This document shows, piece after piece, positions 48,639 through 60,900 of a DNA stretch of 64,000 nt. The notes under the pieces are model-generated. The model had not been told where the DNA came from. It saw nothing but the letters and a program-made list of their open reading frames with translations, and searched no databases. A program made the translations under genes and the position numbers. This DNA comes from Paragonimus westermani (taxonomy: Eukaryota > Platyhelminthes > Trematoda > Plagiorchiida > Troglotrematidae), in assembly GCA_008508345.1 (NCBI GenBank), contig QNGE01000974.1, positions 1,589 to 65,588 of the forward strand, read 5' to 3'. Positions within the stretch are counted from its first letter, which is position 1. Each line of letters begins with the position of its first letter.

Positions 48639-51289
48639 TTACTGAAAGCACTTGCATATCTGTTATGTTCCCCAAACGATGAGATTTTGCCCCCAGTTTA
48701 ATTTGAGACTATATTTCAATACGTTCATTTTACATCGTCAGGTCCAAAGCAACAATGTTGGCCGCAATACCAGGAGTACTGTTAACCTAAATGTGCTATA
48801 TTTGTTCCGCTTAAAATCCCCAGTTTTAGTAAGAGAATGATATAAGGGGCAGATAAAAGTGGAACACTGTCACCTAGGTTTGATGATCACTGGCAGTTAT
48901 TCAATTTCAGTCGGACAAGAAACGCACACTTGAGAAGGCTACTTTAAATTGACGGAGTGACTTGAACAACAATAGGTGCATTACACAGTAAAGATGAGTC
49001 CACAGTTACCTGCGTTACTAAAAAAAATCCAGTTCATTTCAAGTACTGAAGACTCTCCATTACACGGTTAAAACAAACGAAATTATGACAAGAGAGCATT
49101 GAATTCAATGGTAAAGCAGCTTAGCATTAGTTTTGAAGATGCGCGCAGAACTATGGTGACTCACACAGACTATGAAAAATGCCTCATTTCCAGTGGATAT
49201 TTTTTGAGTTAAGGTGTGTTAGTTTTCAATCATGACGCCTGCTTCGATGCCTGGCGCAAAATATGGCGGATAAACCCTCGACACTTTGGAGAGTTTTCAC
49301 CATTTCACGTGGCAACGAGATGTATTCATCACTGGGACATATTTCATCAGAATCTGGCTTATGATGTAACGATCTTTTCTGACAATGTGGCGTAACCTTC
49401 TCAAACGTGTTCAATGAGACTAAGATTTTTCGATCTGTATAGTAAAGGAACTGGCCAAACTCCTCCTAGTTTTAAGAGCTCATTTGGTGAAGAAATCAGC
49501 CGCTTGAAGCAAGCGTTTTCGTATCACACTCACAGATTTCACTATTCACTTGCCGCTTTCGTTAACTCACGAACGTGCTACAGCATTGAAGCTTTTCGAG
49601 GCAATGTTTGGCCTAGCTGGCCATAGTGGTGTCCTGAGCAACGCCTAATCACCCATACACATCTTCGCCTCATGCTTTCGGTTACAGTTTAGCACAAAAT
49701 CCATCTGTCTATCATAGATTTAGAAATCTCCGAAACCGTGCCGCTGTCTTACGTTGTGCCAATTCTCACTGAATTCCGAAATGACATGATGCTACAACCC
49801 TCCAGTGATATTTAAGTCAGTGCAGCTGATCGATCATATAAGCACACATTTGATGGGTGTGCCATCTCAAAGACCATTGGCTCCAAATCGGGCTTTTGTC
49901 ATAGAAGCGGTTATATGTGACAAGAGCAACCGTCAATAGAAGAAATGGTCACGAGCCACTTAAGAGAGAAAGTTTTGTATTAGGGAGTATAAATTACTTG
50001 TACCGTATTTTCGAGCACTAGTACAATTTACGTCCTGGCATTCAAAGGAATTTTATCTCAGCTATCCGGTAAATGATCAACCAGCGCGCCAGATTGTAAC
50101 ATCTTAAACCTTACAGTTTCGTTTTTCCGTTAAACTTGTACAGCTAAAAACAACCTTTCTGGTAAACATGCAAAGATTTCTTGTTTAGACAGTAACTAAT
50201 AAGAAATCCGTTTGAAAATCAAGAGAGCAAAACTGAATAAACTGTCATCTTTGGTTATTGTACAGGTCCACATGATGTAGTGATGACCAGGAAACCCTTA
50301 ATCAGAACACTCGTTCTGTGAGCCAGAGACGCAAAGGGCGTAAGGGTGATGTGTCCAGAAAACCGTTACATGGGTTGTGTACTTCAACAAGACGACAAAC
50401 AAATCCACTGCAACGAGGGCAGCACTACTCCCAGAACGCAAGGTTGTCACGGACGCCAATGCTCAGTTTCTCAATTTACCAATATCGATTTGATGACACT
50501 TTGTACTCTAGTGCTTATTCTTGTATTTTTTCCGCGGCTAATTCAATGTCAAAATCCACGTTCCTATCCCGCTGCTGAATAGTAGTTGTATGAGTAGTAT
50601 AGTGTGATCGTTCGTCCTCACTACACTAGCAACGGTTATGGACGTTTGGAAAATATATATCCACGACTTTCCTGTGATTGAGAACACAAAAGGTAAAATT
50701 TTCAGACGGTCGGTGCTAAAGTTGAAGCAGGCAACATTATCCCTAAAACTTACCTAGTTTGTCTACAAAATCACAATAATTTTGCGCATGTCGTTTGTTC
50801 AGTTAATCTGGCCAACGTTTTTTATTTTGACCATGAGTTTCCTGACAAATAACTTGATCAAAAACAGCTGAGAATCTGTGGAAAAAGCATTACTGTTTAC
50901 TTAAACTTTTTATCTTTCAGGTAAACGTTGAGCAGAAAAATCCAAAAACTGAACACCGTATAATTTTACGTGTAAAATGCTACACTTGTTTGAAAACGAA
51001 CACTGTTAACAGCATACGTTTGAACTGAATGCAGAGGGTGGTTTTCTATTAAGTCCATTTATAACCATCATTATGGTCGTTATCGTAGACATCAGTACGT
51101 CAATGGTTCACAATGCTAAACAGGCATGAGAAAAGGGAGTGTTGGATAGAAAGAAGACAAAGGAACGGAAAACCGCCGCCTCTACCTTCGAATTTTCAAC
51201 GTCAATACGTCTACACCTCGTAAAGAAAACTACGGAGTTGTAAGTGAGATCAAAGTTTCACCGACAACCAACCCTGCCCTGCGTCACTG
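48639..51289. other. No recognised gene
   Basis: Sequence 5' of the PLE truncation does not continue the reverse transcriptase. An open frame at 49414-49626 is moderately protein-like but unassigned. The part nearest 51289 may be the 3' untranslated end of the RTE LINE. Confidence 0.4.
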
Positions 51290-53320
51290 CGTGCACTCAC
51301 TTCAGTGACAACTCAGCCAAACAAAGACAACATTCCAGCCACTGAGTCCGATCAGCTACCATCTCACCTGACGTCTTCAGTCGCCCACTCTCTGAGTCGT
51401 GAGCTTCCCAGCTCGGAAAACGAAATGAACCTACAGTGACCAGTCTCATCCTGAACGATTTCACTTCCCTATGCCAGGCCATCATCCGTCTACCCAACAT
51501 CTTACGCCAGTCGGCCGCAGCGTCGGTAAAGTGCTTGACGCAACAGACGACTAGCTGACATTCCTAATACATCATTTAATCATCCAAGTCTGTACAAATG
51601 TAAGAAGTGTGCAAAAGAACTCGCTTGAAAATCATTGCCAAATACCTGCTTCCTAATCTCTTCGTTGCTCATCCACTGGTGCCATCCGATTTGGATAAGT
51701 GGACGCAAACATCAAACCACAGATCAAATACCTGAAGACAGTTCACCTCTTCTATTCCGAAAGACCGAATGTCGCTGCCGTGAAGTAATATAGCCCTCAC
51801 TGTTGTCTCACATACGCTACTCTTATGCTTCGGATAGATACATTTTTGTCTCCATACATACCCCAGATTAGCGAAGACCGTCATAGCCTTAGAGATCCAC
51901 GCTTCTGTTTCATTCCTTACACCTCCGTCGCCACTAATGCAACTTCCCAGATATAAAAACCGGTCAACAACCCCCGTAACTTCATTATCTAACAACAAAT
52001 CTACGTAATAACAACAGACGTTCACAAGCACTTCGCAGTTTGAAGCTGTAAAGCGCATTCCGAAGTTCTTAGCAGAGAGCGAAATAGCATCTAGCATAGT
52101 TTGTACCGTCAGGACAGTCAAGACCAGTCTTCTAGTAGCTGGTAGGTCAACGCTGACATCCTGTGGTTTTTGCAGACAGTCCTCCGGTATTTCGTCTATG
52201 ACAAATTTAAACAAAAAATGGTGAAACTGGATAACCTTGACGTACGCCACTGCTGATGCCGTGAACTCCAAACTGAGCTGAATTATGGGGACAAAGCCAT
52301 GACAGTATGTTTGCATACTTGGTCAGTAGACCACAGCGTTTAAATGACCTTAAGTGTAGAACGATCTACCGGATCGAATGGACCTTCGTGATCGAGATAT
52401 ACAGTAACTGTTGGCTGGCGGTGTATATGGCACAGCTCCAGAACCTTGCAAGGGGTGAAAAATTGTTCAATATACCCTATGAAGGTTTGTTTTCAGAACA
52501 GCACTGATCCTAGTTGCAATGGATGCCTGAACCCTAGTGATGACTGGGGTCAAGCTGATTCCTCCACGGTTCTCGCGGTAGCCTTTGAAGCTCGTCATGA
52601 GCATGGGAGCTCGTATCCAGTGACCCCGGCACAAAGTAATGTTCCCCATCATTTACTTAAATTGAAATAACACAGCCAGTTCCTGTACTCGTTTATTCTC
52701 ACCTTTTTTTAAAGGTGGCGACAGGGAAACATCCGGGCCAGTAACCGTATTACGTTTTGGAGCTGAAGTGCGATTACGATTTTCCCGGGTAGTCTTAAAT
52801 CTGTTGACCAACCTGTCACCTTGTAAGTTCGTGGCGGTAAAACACTAGTAACGGCAGAGCAGTTAACTTGATTATCAGAATGTTCCACCCAGGGATCTAA
52901 CCTCATGGACTTATTAGGTATGAGTGTACCGTTTGCCTCGCTGACAGCATCGCTGACAGACGGTAGCCTGAGACCAGTAGCACAGAGGAACGTGAATATT
53001 GTGCCGGTGTTTCTTGAGGAGAAGGCGGTTTCCATTTCCTTAACTTTTTCCATTGGCTTAGCTGCACGATCTGCGATCAGGCTACACGTTAGCTTTCTAC
53101 GGATATGCCTCCTAAACTTGATATATGAACTGCCATGAGGAATGTTGCGTATGGTATCCAACACACCTGCAATTTTCTCTGAAACTCAATGTTTTTACTG
53201 AGTGGACCACCATGTCGCAGGCTAATGTTCCTGGATAAAGAATAGCCTATGAGATTTGAGTCCAACATGTGTGAGGATCATCGATGTGAGATCTGCCTAG
53301 CCTGATTCCTAAGCTAGTTT
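51290..53320 (-). mobile_element. RTE-type LINE, about 2 kb, degraded
   Basis: Minus-strand order: an endonuclease C-terminal tail (CWTQIS, then YPGTLACDMVV) near 53260-53200; a connector with RRHIRRKL, KEMETAF and WVEHSDNQVN (53110-52860); RT entry with NRGGISLTPVITRV (52600-52560); motif A region TVTVYLDHEGPFDPVDRS (52410-52355); FLFKFVIDEI (52215-52190); FGMRFTASNCEVL; FLYLGSCISGDGGV near 51950-51920; and the RTE C-terminal block to about 51297 (MSNEEIRKQVFG, SFRFPSWEAHDSESGRL). Frames change several times (near 52650, 52450, 52310 and 51500). The YADD catalytic segment expected between 52140 and 52100 is missing: the frame runs from PATRRLV straight to VQTMLDAISLSAKNFG. The element is therefore dead. 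The 5' part of the endonuclease is not recognisable. Confidence 0.9.
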
Positions 53321-54009
53321 GGTATTTCTGTTTTATCGACGGCAACGACCAACCGTTTCGTTCGGCAAGGTCGTTGCCCAGCATGAAGTTGAACGCAACA
53401 GTGACGTACCAGCGCACGATGTGAACCCGAGCATATGCTTCAAGAAGAATGAATTTCCTGACTGTAAATTGAATCGGTTGGGAGACGCACTGAAACGAAG
53501 TCAACCGGTGATCTGCAGAAGGCTACGGCCAACCAATGTCGGCAGTATGAGCAAGCTGGTGATCGGTCCAGATGGCCCACTGCTGTTGCACCGGATTATG
53601 CTATAATTAGGATCGAGGTAGACAAGTTGTTTAGGTGTGCCACGCGTTGGAACAAACGAACTACAAGCAAAGCCGAGCCGACTAAGTCGTCTGTACCGAT
53701 TGTGATTCTTCATTTTACTGATGCAACTTGTCTATAATGCAAACGACAGGAACTCAATAGGACTGAGATCCGCTTTGTGTCACAGGTTCTGCTCTTGATT
53801 TTGTTTCGAAAGAAGCTTGTGATTAGAGTTACACCATCTATAACTAACGGTCATGTGGTCTGTTTGAGACGAGGCTCGATTCGAAGAAGGATGCTGTGAG
53901 TTATATCAATGACGTGCACGATACCTAAAACTAGTGATGACTAAAATTAGCCTACGCTTAGCACAAGGGTGCAACATTCGTTCATCATTATCCGAGCAAC
54001 GCAATGTTA
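53321..54009. other. Gap between the two LINEs, unassigned
   Basis: Open frames of 70-95 codons occur on both strands. It may contain the unrecognisable 5' end of the RTE LINE or the 3' end of the CR1-like LINE, but no motif decides this. Confidence 0.4.
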
Positions 54010-55590
54010 CTCAAATCATGCTACTTAAACGAGAATCGGCTTCATCAAGGCGGCCAGATATAGATAAGATAAGTCTGAGATCTTCTAGCTTTAGTGGGAG
54101 AGATAGATCTGGTAAACTCTCCATTGCTTTGGAGTCCACTAAAAGTAACTCCATTGGTCGATAGTTTGCTGGGTTTTCTCCGTACCCTTCATCGCTTATA
54201 GACGTGACGGTGAACTGCTTTGGGGCTTGAGGTAGATGACCAGCTGATGGGGAGACATGAAAAAGCGCTGCTAGTTGATCTGATTTAGCAGACGATGACA
54301 AGGGGTGTGAAGTCCGGTCCAGGTGATTTATAAACTACCCTGTCTTCCGATTTGATTCTGACTTACGACACTGCAGATTATGACGAATTAATATAGTTAC
54401 CGTCTATGTGCTAATGATTAATGATTTGCTGTTAGGCACACGTACTTACTGAATGCCCACAATGTTATCCTCTTGCTAATCCGTATCCTTAACTCAACCA
54501 GAGGTATGAGGTTGTAAAATACCAACCCCAATCCCTGTGTTTGCTGAGATTTGCTGCAGAGGAGTGGAGGATTCCGTTTCAACTTCTGAGAAAGACCGCG
54601 TTGGTAACAAAACCGATCCTGTTTGATAAAAGCCGTGATAGGATTGTGTTAAATGAAATATTCATTAAACACAAGTTCACCCTGTTCTAGTTAGCGTCCT
54701 TTCCAGACTGAAAGTTTCAATATAATCAGACGTTCGGTTCTATCGTTTGGGCCCATTAGTTGTCTACTAAGCCGGGGATGCTTTGATGGAAGGTGGCTGT
54801 TAGCGACTTCGGAGATTTAGTCAGCGGTTAGGTGTCAGTTATCACCTAGGTTGAGTATAGTGGAGCCATCCCATTCAACATTGGTAAGCTGTCTTCACCA
54901 CTGAGAAGTTCGTATTGCGGTAGGTCTTTATACCTGTGTTCTGGAGAACATTTTGTTTAGTCCTATGTAAAAGACTGAGTTAACTTTTCCCGTGATCACT
55001 GCGATCAGGTGGAGCTGTGATATTTGGACGAACTATCCTGTCAACCGCGTTGGTACGAATGTGATCAAGACAAGATGGCGTTAAACTCAAACCCTTCCTC
55101 TTATGGTCCTGGACATGCTGGAATAATCCGGCTTCCATTACTACCTTAAGAAATCCCCAGTGGATGAAGATGTTGCAATAATGAATAAATGGTTCCTGAG
55201 GTCTAGTTCTGTGTGATTAAAGTCTCTCACCAATAAAATTTGAGTTTGACGTAAAGATGATATCCTCTGCAGAGCGTGATGCAAAACCTTGCTGACATCC
55301 ATGTGCACAGAAGGCGAGTCATGAATTGAGTGGTGTCGAATACTAAACAAACTTATTAAGAAATATCCAGCAACAAACTGTCAGGAATAATCGAGGTCTT
55401 TACAGGTCAGTCCAAATAAAGAGCTATCCCGCCAACTTTACCAAATTTCCTATCACTACCAAACAGTTTCATAGCATGGCTCCAAAATTCACTGTCGTAG
55501 TATATTCTAGGTCACCCGGCGTTTGGACCATGTAATAGCTACTAGTAAATCAGAACCAAACTTTAAAAAGACATTCTTGTTACCGATTTA
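54010..55590 (-). mobile_element. CR1-like LINE, endonuclease and RT N-terminal part, degraded
   Basis: Minus-strand order: endonuclease with FGSDRKFGKVGGIALYLD near 55460-55410, LLVRDFNHTELDLR near 55220-55180 (GDFN changed to RDFN), FLRVVMEAGLFQHV, TPSCLDHIRTNAVDRI and PPDRSDHGKS near 55010. After a poorly conserved stretch the RT begins with KSPGPDFTPLVI (54335-54300), shifts frame, and continues DQLAALFHVSPSAGHLP and NPANYRPMELL near 54175-54145. These are the standard landmarks of CR1/jockey-type LINEs (apurinic endonuclease, PGPD, NYRPVSL). It breaks off at about 54010 before the catalytic palm motifs. The RTE LINE lies about 690 bp further on, on the same strand. Confidence 0.85.
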
Positions 55591-56394
55591 GGAGCAATAT
55601 GTCTATTGTGCTTGATTCTCTCATTTCTTTCTAAATTCATATACATCAGCACCGTATTCGATTTTCACGTTTTTTTGAAGTGTTTGTTGATATACCATTT
55701 GGAGCAGTTTTCCTGCAAATTAACTGTAAAACATTTTACCGCTCTTAGAAACTTGTGGAGAAGAACACCTATTATCAGTCAACTTTGATGACAATATGAA
55801 TCGATGTGAAAATTCATTCTATGACATCATGGCAAACTGTCTGATACATAACTCGACAGCACTGCAATAAAACAACTGTTTACTTGTTATATGCAGTTGG
55901 TGTGGCCAAAAATTCAACCGTTTGTTTAGTGTGAGTGTACTATCAGAGCGGAAACATTTTTTTCATTCACTGTCATCTACAGCCGTTGTTCCATTTTGAA
56001 GAGTGCAAACGTGACTGCTTTAGTGTCAATAAAGTCCAACCAGTTGCCAGATTCAATGTGGAGGGCCGGTAAGGCTTGTCGAGCCTGCAAGTATATTGTA
56101 ACATGTGTTCACATTTTTCGTTAACTCAGAACACGACGCAAAGCAAACATAGTGCGCGTGTTCCCTCATTCCAGCTGAATCTGACGGTGTTGTCAAGGCA
56201 AAATGGGCAAAACAGACAAGTTCAGACGAGGTCAGCGAGACCATAGATACAAGTGGAGTTAACGTTTTAATACCACTGAGTAACACTAATGGGGCAAATG
56301 GGACCATGACAGATTGATCGATCATGATGAAGAAAATGGCTGAGGACAATCACATTAACAATCGCATTAACGAAAGTCTCTGCGTGTACAACAG
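55591..56394. other. Mostly unassigned; possible upstream exon at 56175-56317
   Basis: The plus-strand frame from 56177 reads ESDGVVKAKWAKQTSSDEVS and ends at TGA 56315-56317, with nearly all codons starting in A or G. Left of 56160 nothing was recognised. Confidence 0.3.
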
Positions 56395-56570
56395 TGGATT
56401 AATCAGTCGAATTCAATTATCACGGCCGCTGCCAGGATTGGACTGACTGCCTTTGATGCGGTAAATCGGATGAAAGGAAGTGTCTGGGCTGAAGACGAGA
56501 GACAGAATGGCAAAGCATGCCACAGTAGCACCAGTAACTGTCTTGGCAATTTCGCTATCAGTTCAGGCTG
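56395..56570 (+). CDS. Candidate host exon with splice-like borders
   Basis: The stretch is preceded by GTACAACAG and followed by a consensus donor GTGAGT at 56571. Between them one frame is open and strongly purine-first: WINQSNSIITAAARIGLTAF, then DAVNRMKGSVWAEDERQNGK and STSNCLGNFAISSG. Upstream, from an acceptor-like CATTCCAG at 56174, another frame is open to a TGA at 56315 and continues open beyond it to 56430. The pair could be two exons, or one decayed coding region with a stop and a frameshift. The product is hydrophilic and unlike any family I know. The antisense frames in this region are hydrophobic mirror images and are not preferred. Confidence 0.3.
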
Positions 56571-57814
56571 GTGAGTGATCAAAGATACGTTTAGATAGAA
56601 CAAACTGCGCAGGTTGCGTCTTGATTTTGGTTTGGTCGTAACAAAGCGCTATCTCAATTTGGATTTGTAAAGTAAGCGACTTCATCGGAATGAATTACTT
56701 TGTACCGTTCGCCCTGATGATAATGATTTTTGTGATAAACACCTGGGAAAAACCGTGTTCGGTACATTGATTTACTATAGCATTTCTTCGTTTAATCAAG
56801 AAAACCCAAATCCTACTGAGAAATTCCTAAGTAATTCTTTTTGCAATTTTCGATTCTGAGAGTAAAATATCGTTGGACAGTCGGTAGTGCAAATTATGTG
56901 GCCGAAAACGACATCAATTTCGGTGTAACACTGTTTTCTAATTAATGCGGACTGGCTTCCCTCGCCAAAAGAGATGAAAGTTGTAACCTCATACAACATA
57001 TGGGCTCTGTCATCCCTCATATAGTGAAAGATGTTCATTGCATGGTATTGGGTCCATCAGTAATTGCCTGGAAGGAGATATTTTACACCAACAGAGTATG
57101 CAGACGAATGCAGTTAAGTGAATTGTGACGTTCACTTTGTCCACTAATTCACTGAATCCGTACCCTAAATGTGCTGGTCAACCAGCACGCAAACGTGGTT
57201 CTACTAGGCAGGTTTTCTATCTCCATATGAATGATCTTTATGCTGAATGGTTTTTAGAGGTATTAAAGATGGTTCGTTTTCAATAGTGTTCCTCTCTGTC
57301 CAAGCCGAGGTCTGTTACATTTTGTATAAACAAGTACAACTCGTGGTATGCTGATAACATCACCAAATATTTTTGATTGTTCTGTTAATTGTTGCAGAGT
57401 GCCCATTTTTTGCCTGTCTGGCTGAGATCATTATAACCCACGACAATAGAAGTTATGTGACACCCTATGATTCTTAGTGAGCTCACGATGAATTCACCAA
57501 ACTGAACTCTGTAAAACCCCGACACAGGTATGTCATGATGCTCCAAGGGGAGTAATTCGAATGAATTTATCTGTTTTCCCCCCCAGAAATTTATATCCTC
57601 ATTGCAACATTTTCTTCACAATTTAACTAGAGCAGGTTTGGGAGTGATTGTTTAACTCAAGCATTAATTGGTTTATATCTTTGTCAAAAGCATCGATTTT
57701 AGCGTTACTGTGCACTTGTCGAATAATGAAAGTGACACAAATTCAGATAAGAATGACAGGCAAGTTGTTCTGGCAAATGATGTTGCATTACTAATGAGTA
57801 GTGTGGCAAATTTG
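56571..57814. other. No recognised gene
   Basis: Contains a short inverted repeat at 57171-57188 (GTGCTGGT, two bases, ACCAGCAC) and no supported coding region. Confidence 0.45.
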
Positions 57815-57968
57815 TGATTTTAGATGAGGCCCAACTGTGAAAAGTCAAGGCTTCGGCTGGATTCGAACCACCGACAGACACAGCATGCCACAACGCGGCA
57901 AGCGCTCTACCAGCTGAACTACGAAACCACACTGGGAACTCGGAAATTTTACATTTGTACTGTGTTAC
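57815..57968 (-). repeat. Composite repeat with internal tRNA-like module, copy C
   Basis: On the minus strand this copy matches 1-154 along its whole length: 5' flank (GTAACACAG and on to CCCAGTGTGG), tRNA-like core, and tail ending TAAAATCA. The match ends at 57815. The 5' boundary could lie further out than 57968, since the window edge prevents comparison with copy A. Differences from copy A are scattered substitutions with no change in length of the core, so both copies descend from one source and have diverged modestly. Confidence 0.85.
57849..57928 (-). tRNA. tRNA-like sequence, probably a SINE head or pseudo-tRNA
   Basis: Exactly 80 bases, as in copy A. The acceptor stem is GGTTTCG with CGAAGCC (one G-T wobble), the D arm keeps GTTC-AGCTGGTA-GAGC, and the B box GGTTCGAATCC is intact. 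The T stem has lost one pair (GGTGG against CCAGC). The anticodon arm has a TGCC/GGCA stem with loop GCGTTGT; GTT would be read as Asn, but U33 is absent and the region after the arm is long. A functional tRNA is unlikely. Confidence 0.4.
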
Positions 57969-60900
57969 TCACCCGTCCCACTGATTCATATGGAATCCAC
58001 CAAAATGGTGTTACTAAAAAGGAATAACTGTAGTGAGCATCAGGAGGTAAGTCGTGTAGCTGCGTGTTGCTGGAACATTACTTTACTGATGATAAAAGGT
58101 TACCGAATAGGTTGACACGAGGAATGGTCTTCTGTTTGCCATCCACAACAATTAATTCATTGGAGATCATCATCGTTTTTTCGTAAAAGTTTTCCGACCA
58201 AGGGCCGATTAATAAGTTTAAAAGTTATCCTAATTCCTGTTTCCACGTATCAAGGTCATCCAGAGTGACCGTCGTCCCGTGTGCAAAATGCACGCAGTCT
58301 AAGTGACGTTTAGTGGACACCAGCCTACGCTCACCTAAACGTTCTTACTGGAAATTAACCTCTTCGTCTGTCAGTAATCAAGCCGGGGACATTTTTAATG
58401 AACTATAAGTGATAAGTGTTGAATGGTAAACCGCAATCGTTCAAATTAACTCAGAAGTTTTCACTGTCACGCTATACACGTATTGAAAAGCTGATAATTC
58501 TCCTCTGTATAGATGGAACTCCTAATTTTCTGTCACTAATTCCTGACATTTTTGTTCCAAGTGTCTAACTGTTTTTTTAACCCATTAAACGCTGCATCAC
58601 ACGGGACTACGAAATGAGAGATAATGTACTGTTTTTCGTTGACAACAAAAACCCTAAAACGTCTTTGTACTGTTTCATGTGGTTTCACGTGGTTCAAATG
58701 TGTGGGACATCGAGTGATGTATAGCCATGTCACGTGATAGAATACCGAAAGTGCATTCAATGCTGGCGTCATGTTTTGAAGCGTTGGGAAGATGAGACCT
58801 ATGCACATCCACTAGTTGGCCAAACACGTTCGTCGCCGTCAGTTTTGTCATCTTCCTACTAAACTACTGATGCTAAACGGGTATCAGTAAATTCCTGCTA
58901 ATCAGACAGACACAAAGTTAATCATTCAGTTAGTGCACACCTTGAAATTATGTTGTGTTCTTACGTGTTCGTCGTGGGCACTTAGACGTATGCATATATT
59001 TGACGCCAACCATTGTAATATGTATTTGGCTGTAATGTCTGGAATAAGTAAAATTTTCGTTGGTCACCGAAGCACCGTAATATCTGAGTGGCTAGCTAAA
59101 CAACATGGTTTGACGTAAGGATGCCTGTATAATCTTAAGTCGATTAATCCGACCCACAAGCTAACTGGATTATTCACGGAGTCCCCATTCTGTTTTGGGT
59201 CAGTGATCATTGCGTTAGTTTGTGCCCTTTCAGCTGAAGTTCGGCTATCCAATGCTGTACAGAATATGACAGAATAAGCCTGGTTCATCCCGCAGATACC
59301 AACACGGATGTGTTTGATATTTAGCTACGGGGATGAAGTCAAAGGATTGAAGGCAGTAAGGTCAAGTTTCCCTAGTTGGTTGGCATCTGTATGACAGCCT
59401 GTCACAATACTATCTTCTATAGCAGAAAAACGTATAACAGAGAAGTTTCCTGATTTAATATAAATGTAGGGATATGCACTAGTGACGAACAAGAGCGAAA
59501 CATGATTTCGGTGCCTTCTTTCTCTTGAGATGATAAACTTTTATTCACATTTCGGTCGGCTTTTTAAAAATAATTTTCTCGCTTATGATAATATACACAT
59601 CCCAAACTAACAAAAACAATTTGCCCAATGGACTGTTGCCAATGGAACATTTCTGTTCCTTTCTCAGGCCGAGTCAATGGAACGCTGAATCAATAATATC
59701 TTTCAAACTCATGACCGTACTTTACTGTGACCACTTCACATCCATATAAACACAGGCGATTCCGCTGCTGAAAGTATTCGCACGAGCATCTGACATTTGA
59801 GTGATTTCAAGCTCTATTTACAGACAAGTCAACCTCAAGTGCACAAATTCCTGCATTCTCCGTAAACTGAACACTCAACATTCACCTACCACGTCTTCAG
59901 TCAATATGTATATTTTACTTTCGCGGTCAATTTCTGCGTTATAACGTCGGGATTATTTAGATACCACACTGAGTAGGATGTAACAAATAATCATATTCAT
60001 GAACACAGACTAATGCCAATTCCTAACGGGATCGAGCTCTGATTATATGTATAGAGTTAGAGATCACAATAAGAAACCGTTCGAAATAAGGCAACTTTTC
60101 AAAGCGTGACTTACAGGTATTAAAGTGTTCAGACATGTTTCAGAAAATAATTGATATCTTTGACAAGAACACGAAGTATCTGGAAAGCAATACAATAATA
60201 TACATGCATTCATAAGATGCAGGATAAAATCACAATGGGCAAAAAACAAATTTAGATATAAAACACGAAACGTGAGTCCTTTCATTTCGATAAGATGACA
60301 TTGATGAGAAGGAATCAAGTCACCCTGTGACTCAACAGATTCGAAACTGAGAAGAGTCTTGTTTCGGTAAGTGTTCGAGAACATCCATCGAAAAGCTACT
60401 ATTTTTAATGCGATACCTTGAGGCGGAAGGCAGATCGTCCGTATTTCCGAACATTTGAAGCAGACCCCACAAATTAATCAGAAGTGGAAGGTGTCTGAGG
60501 AAAAAAATTTCTTTTCGATTAATCACCATCGGGCCAACTATGTGACATTTGTGTCATCACGGGGAAGAAGAATGGACAGAATACTCATATTTTCATTTAA
60601 CTACCCCTCAGACAGCAAAGAAACCTCGTCCGTAGTTTGACACGGAGAGCTGTAAAGACACAGTGTCGAGACGACCGGCGAGGAAATGATTTTTTTTACC
60701 GCGAACACATGCAGCAAATTCCTTCCTCAAAAAATTTGCGAATAGACAAATGGAGTGGACAGCATCGAAATGTAAACTCCCTTCTAGAAGAATCAAATTT
60801 CGCATTCTGGTTGATGAAGAAGTGATTAAAAATCAGCACAACCGTCCACAATGTTAAGCTCACACAAAGTCTGTCCAGGTTCTGCGATGATCAGGACGCC

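Noticed and set aside
57962..57978. String GGACGGGTGAGTAACAC (minus strand) identical to a familiar bacterial 16S rRNA phrase
   Set aside because: The surrounding bases do not continue as rRNA; it lies at the 5' edge of the tRNA-like repeat and is treated as coincidence.
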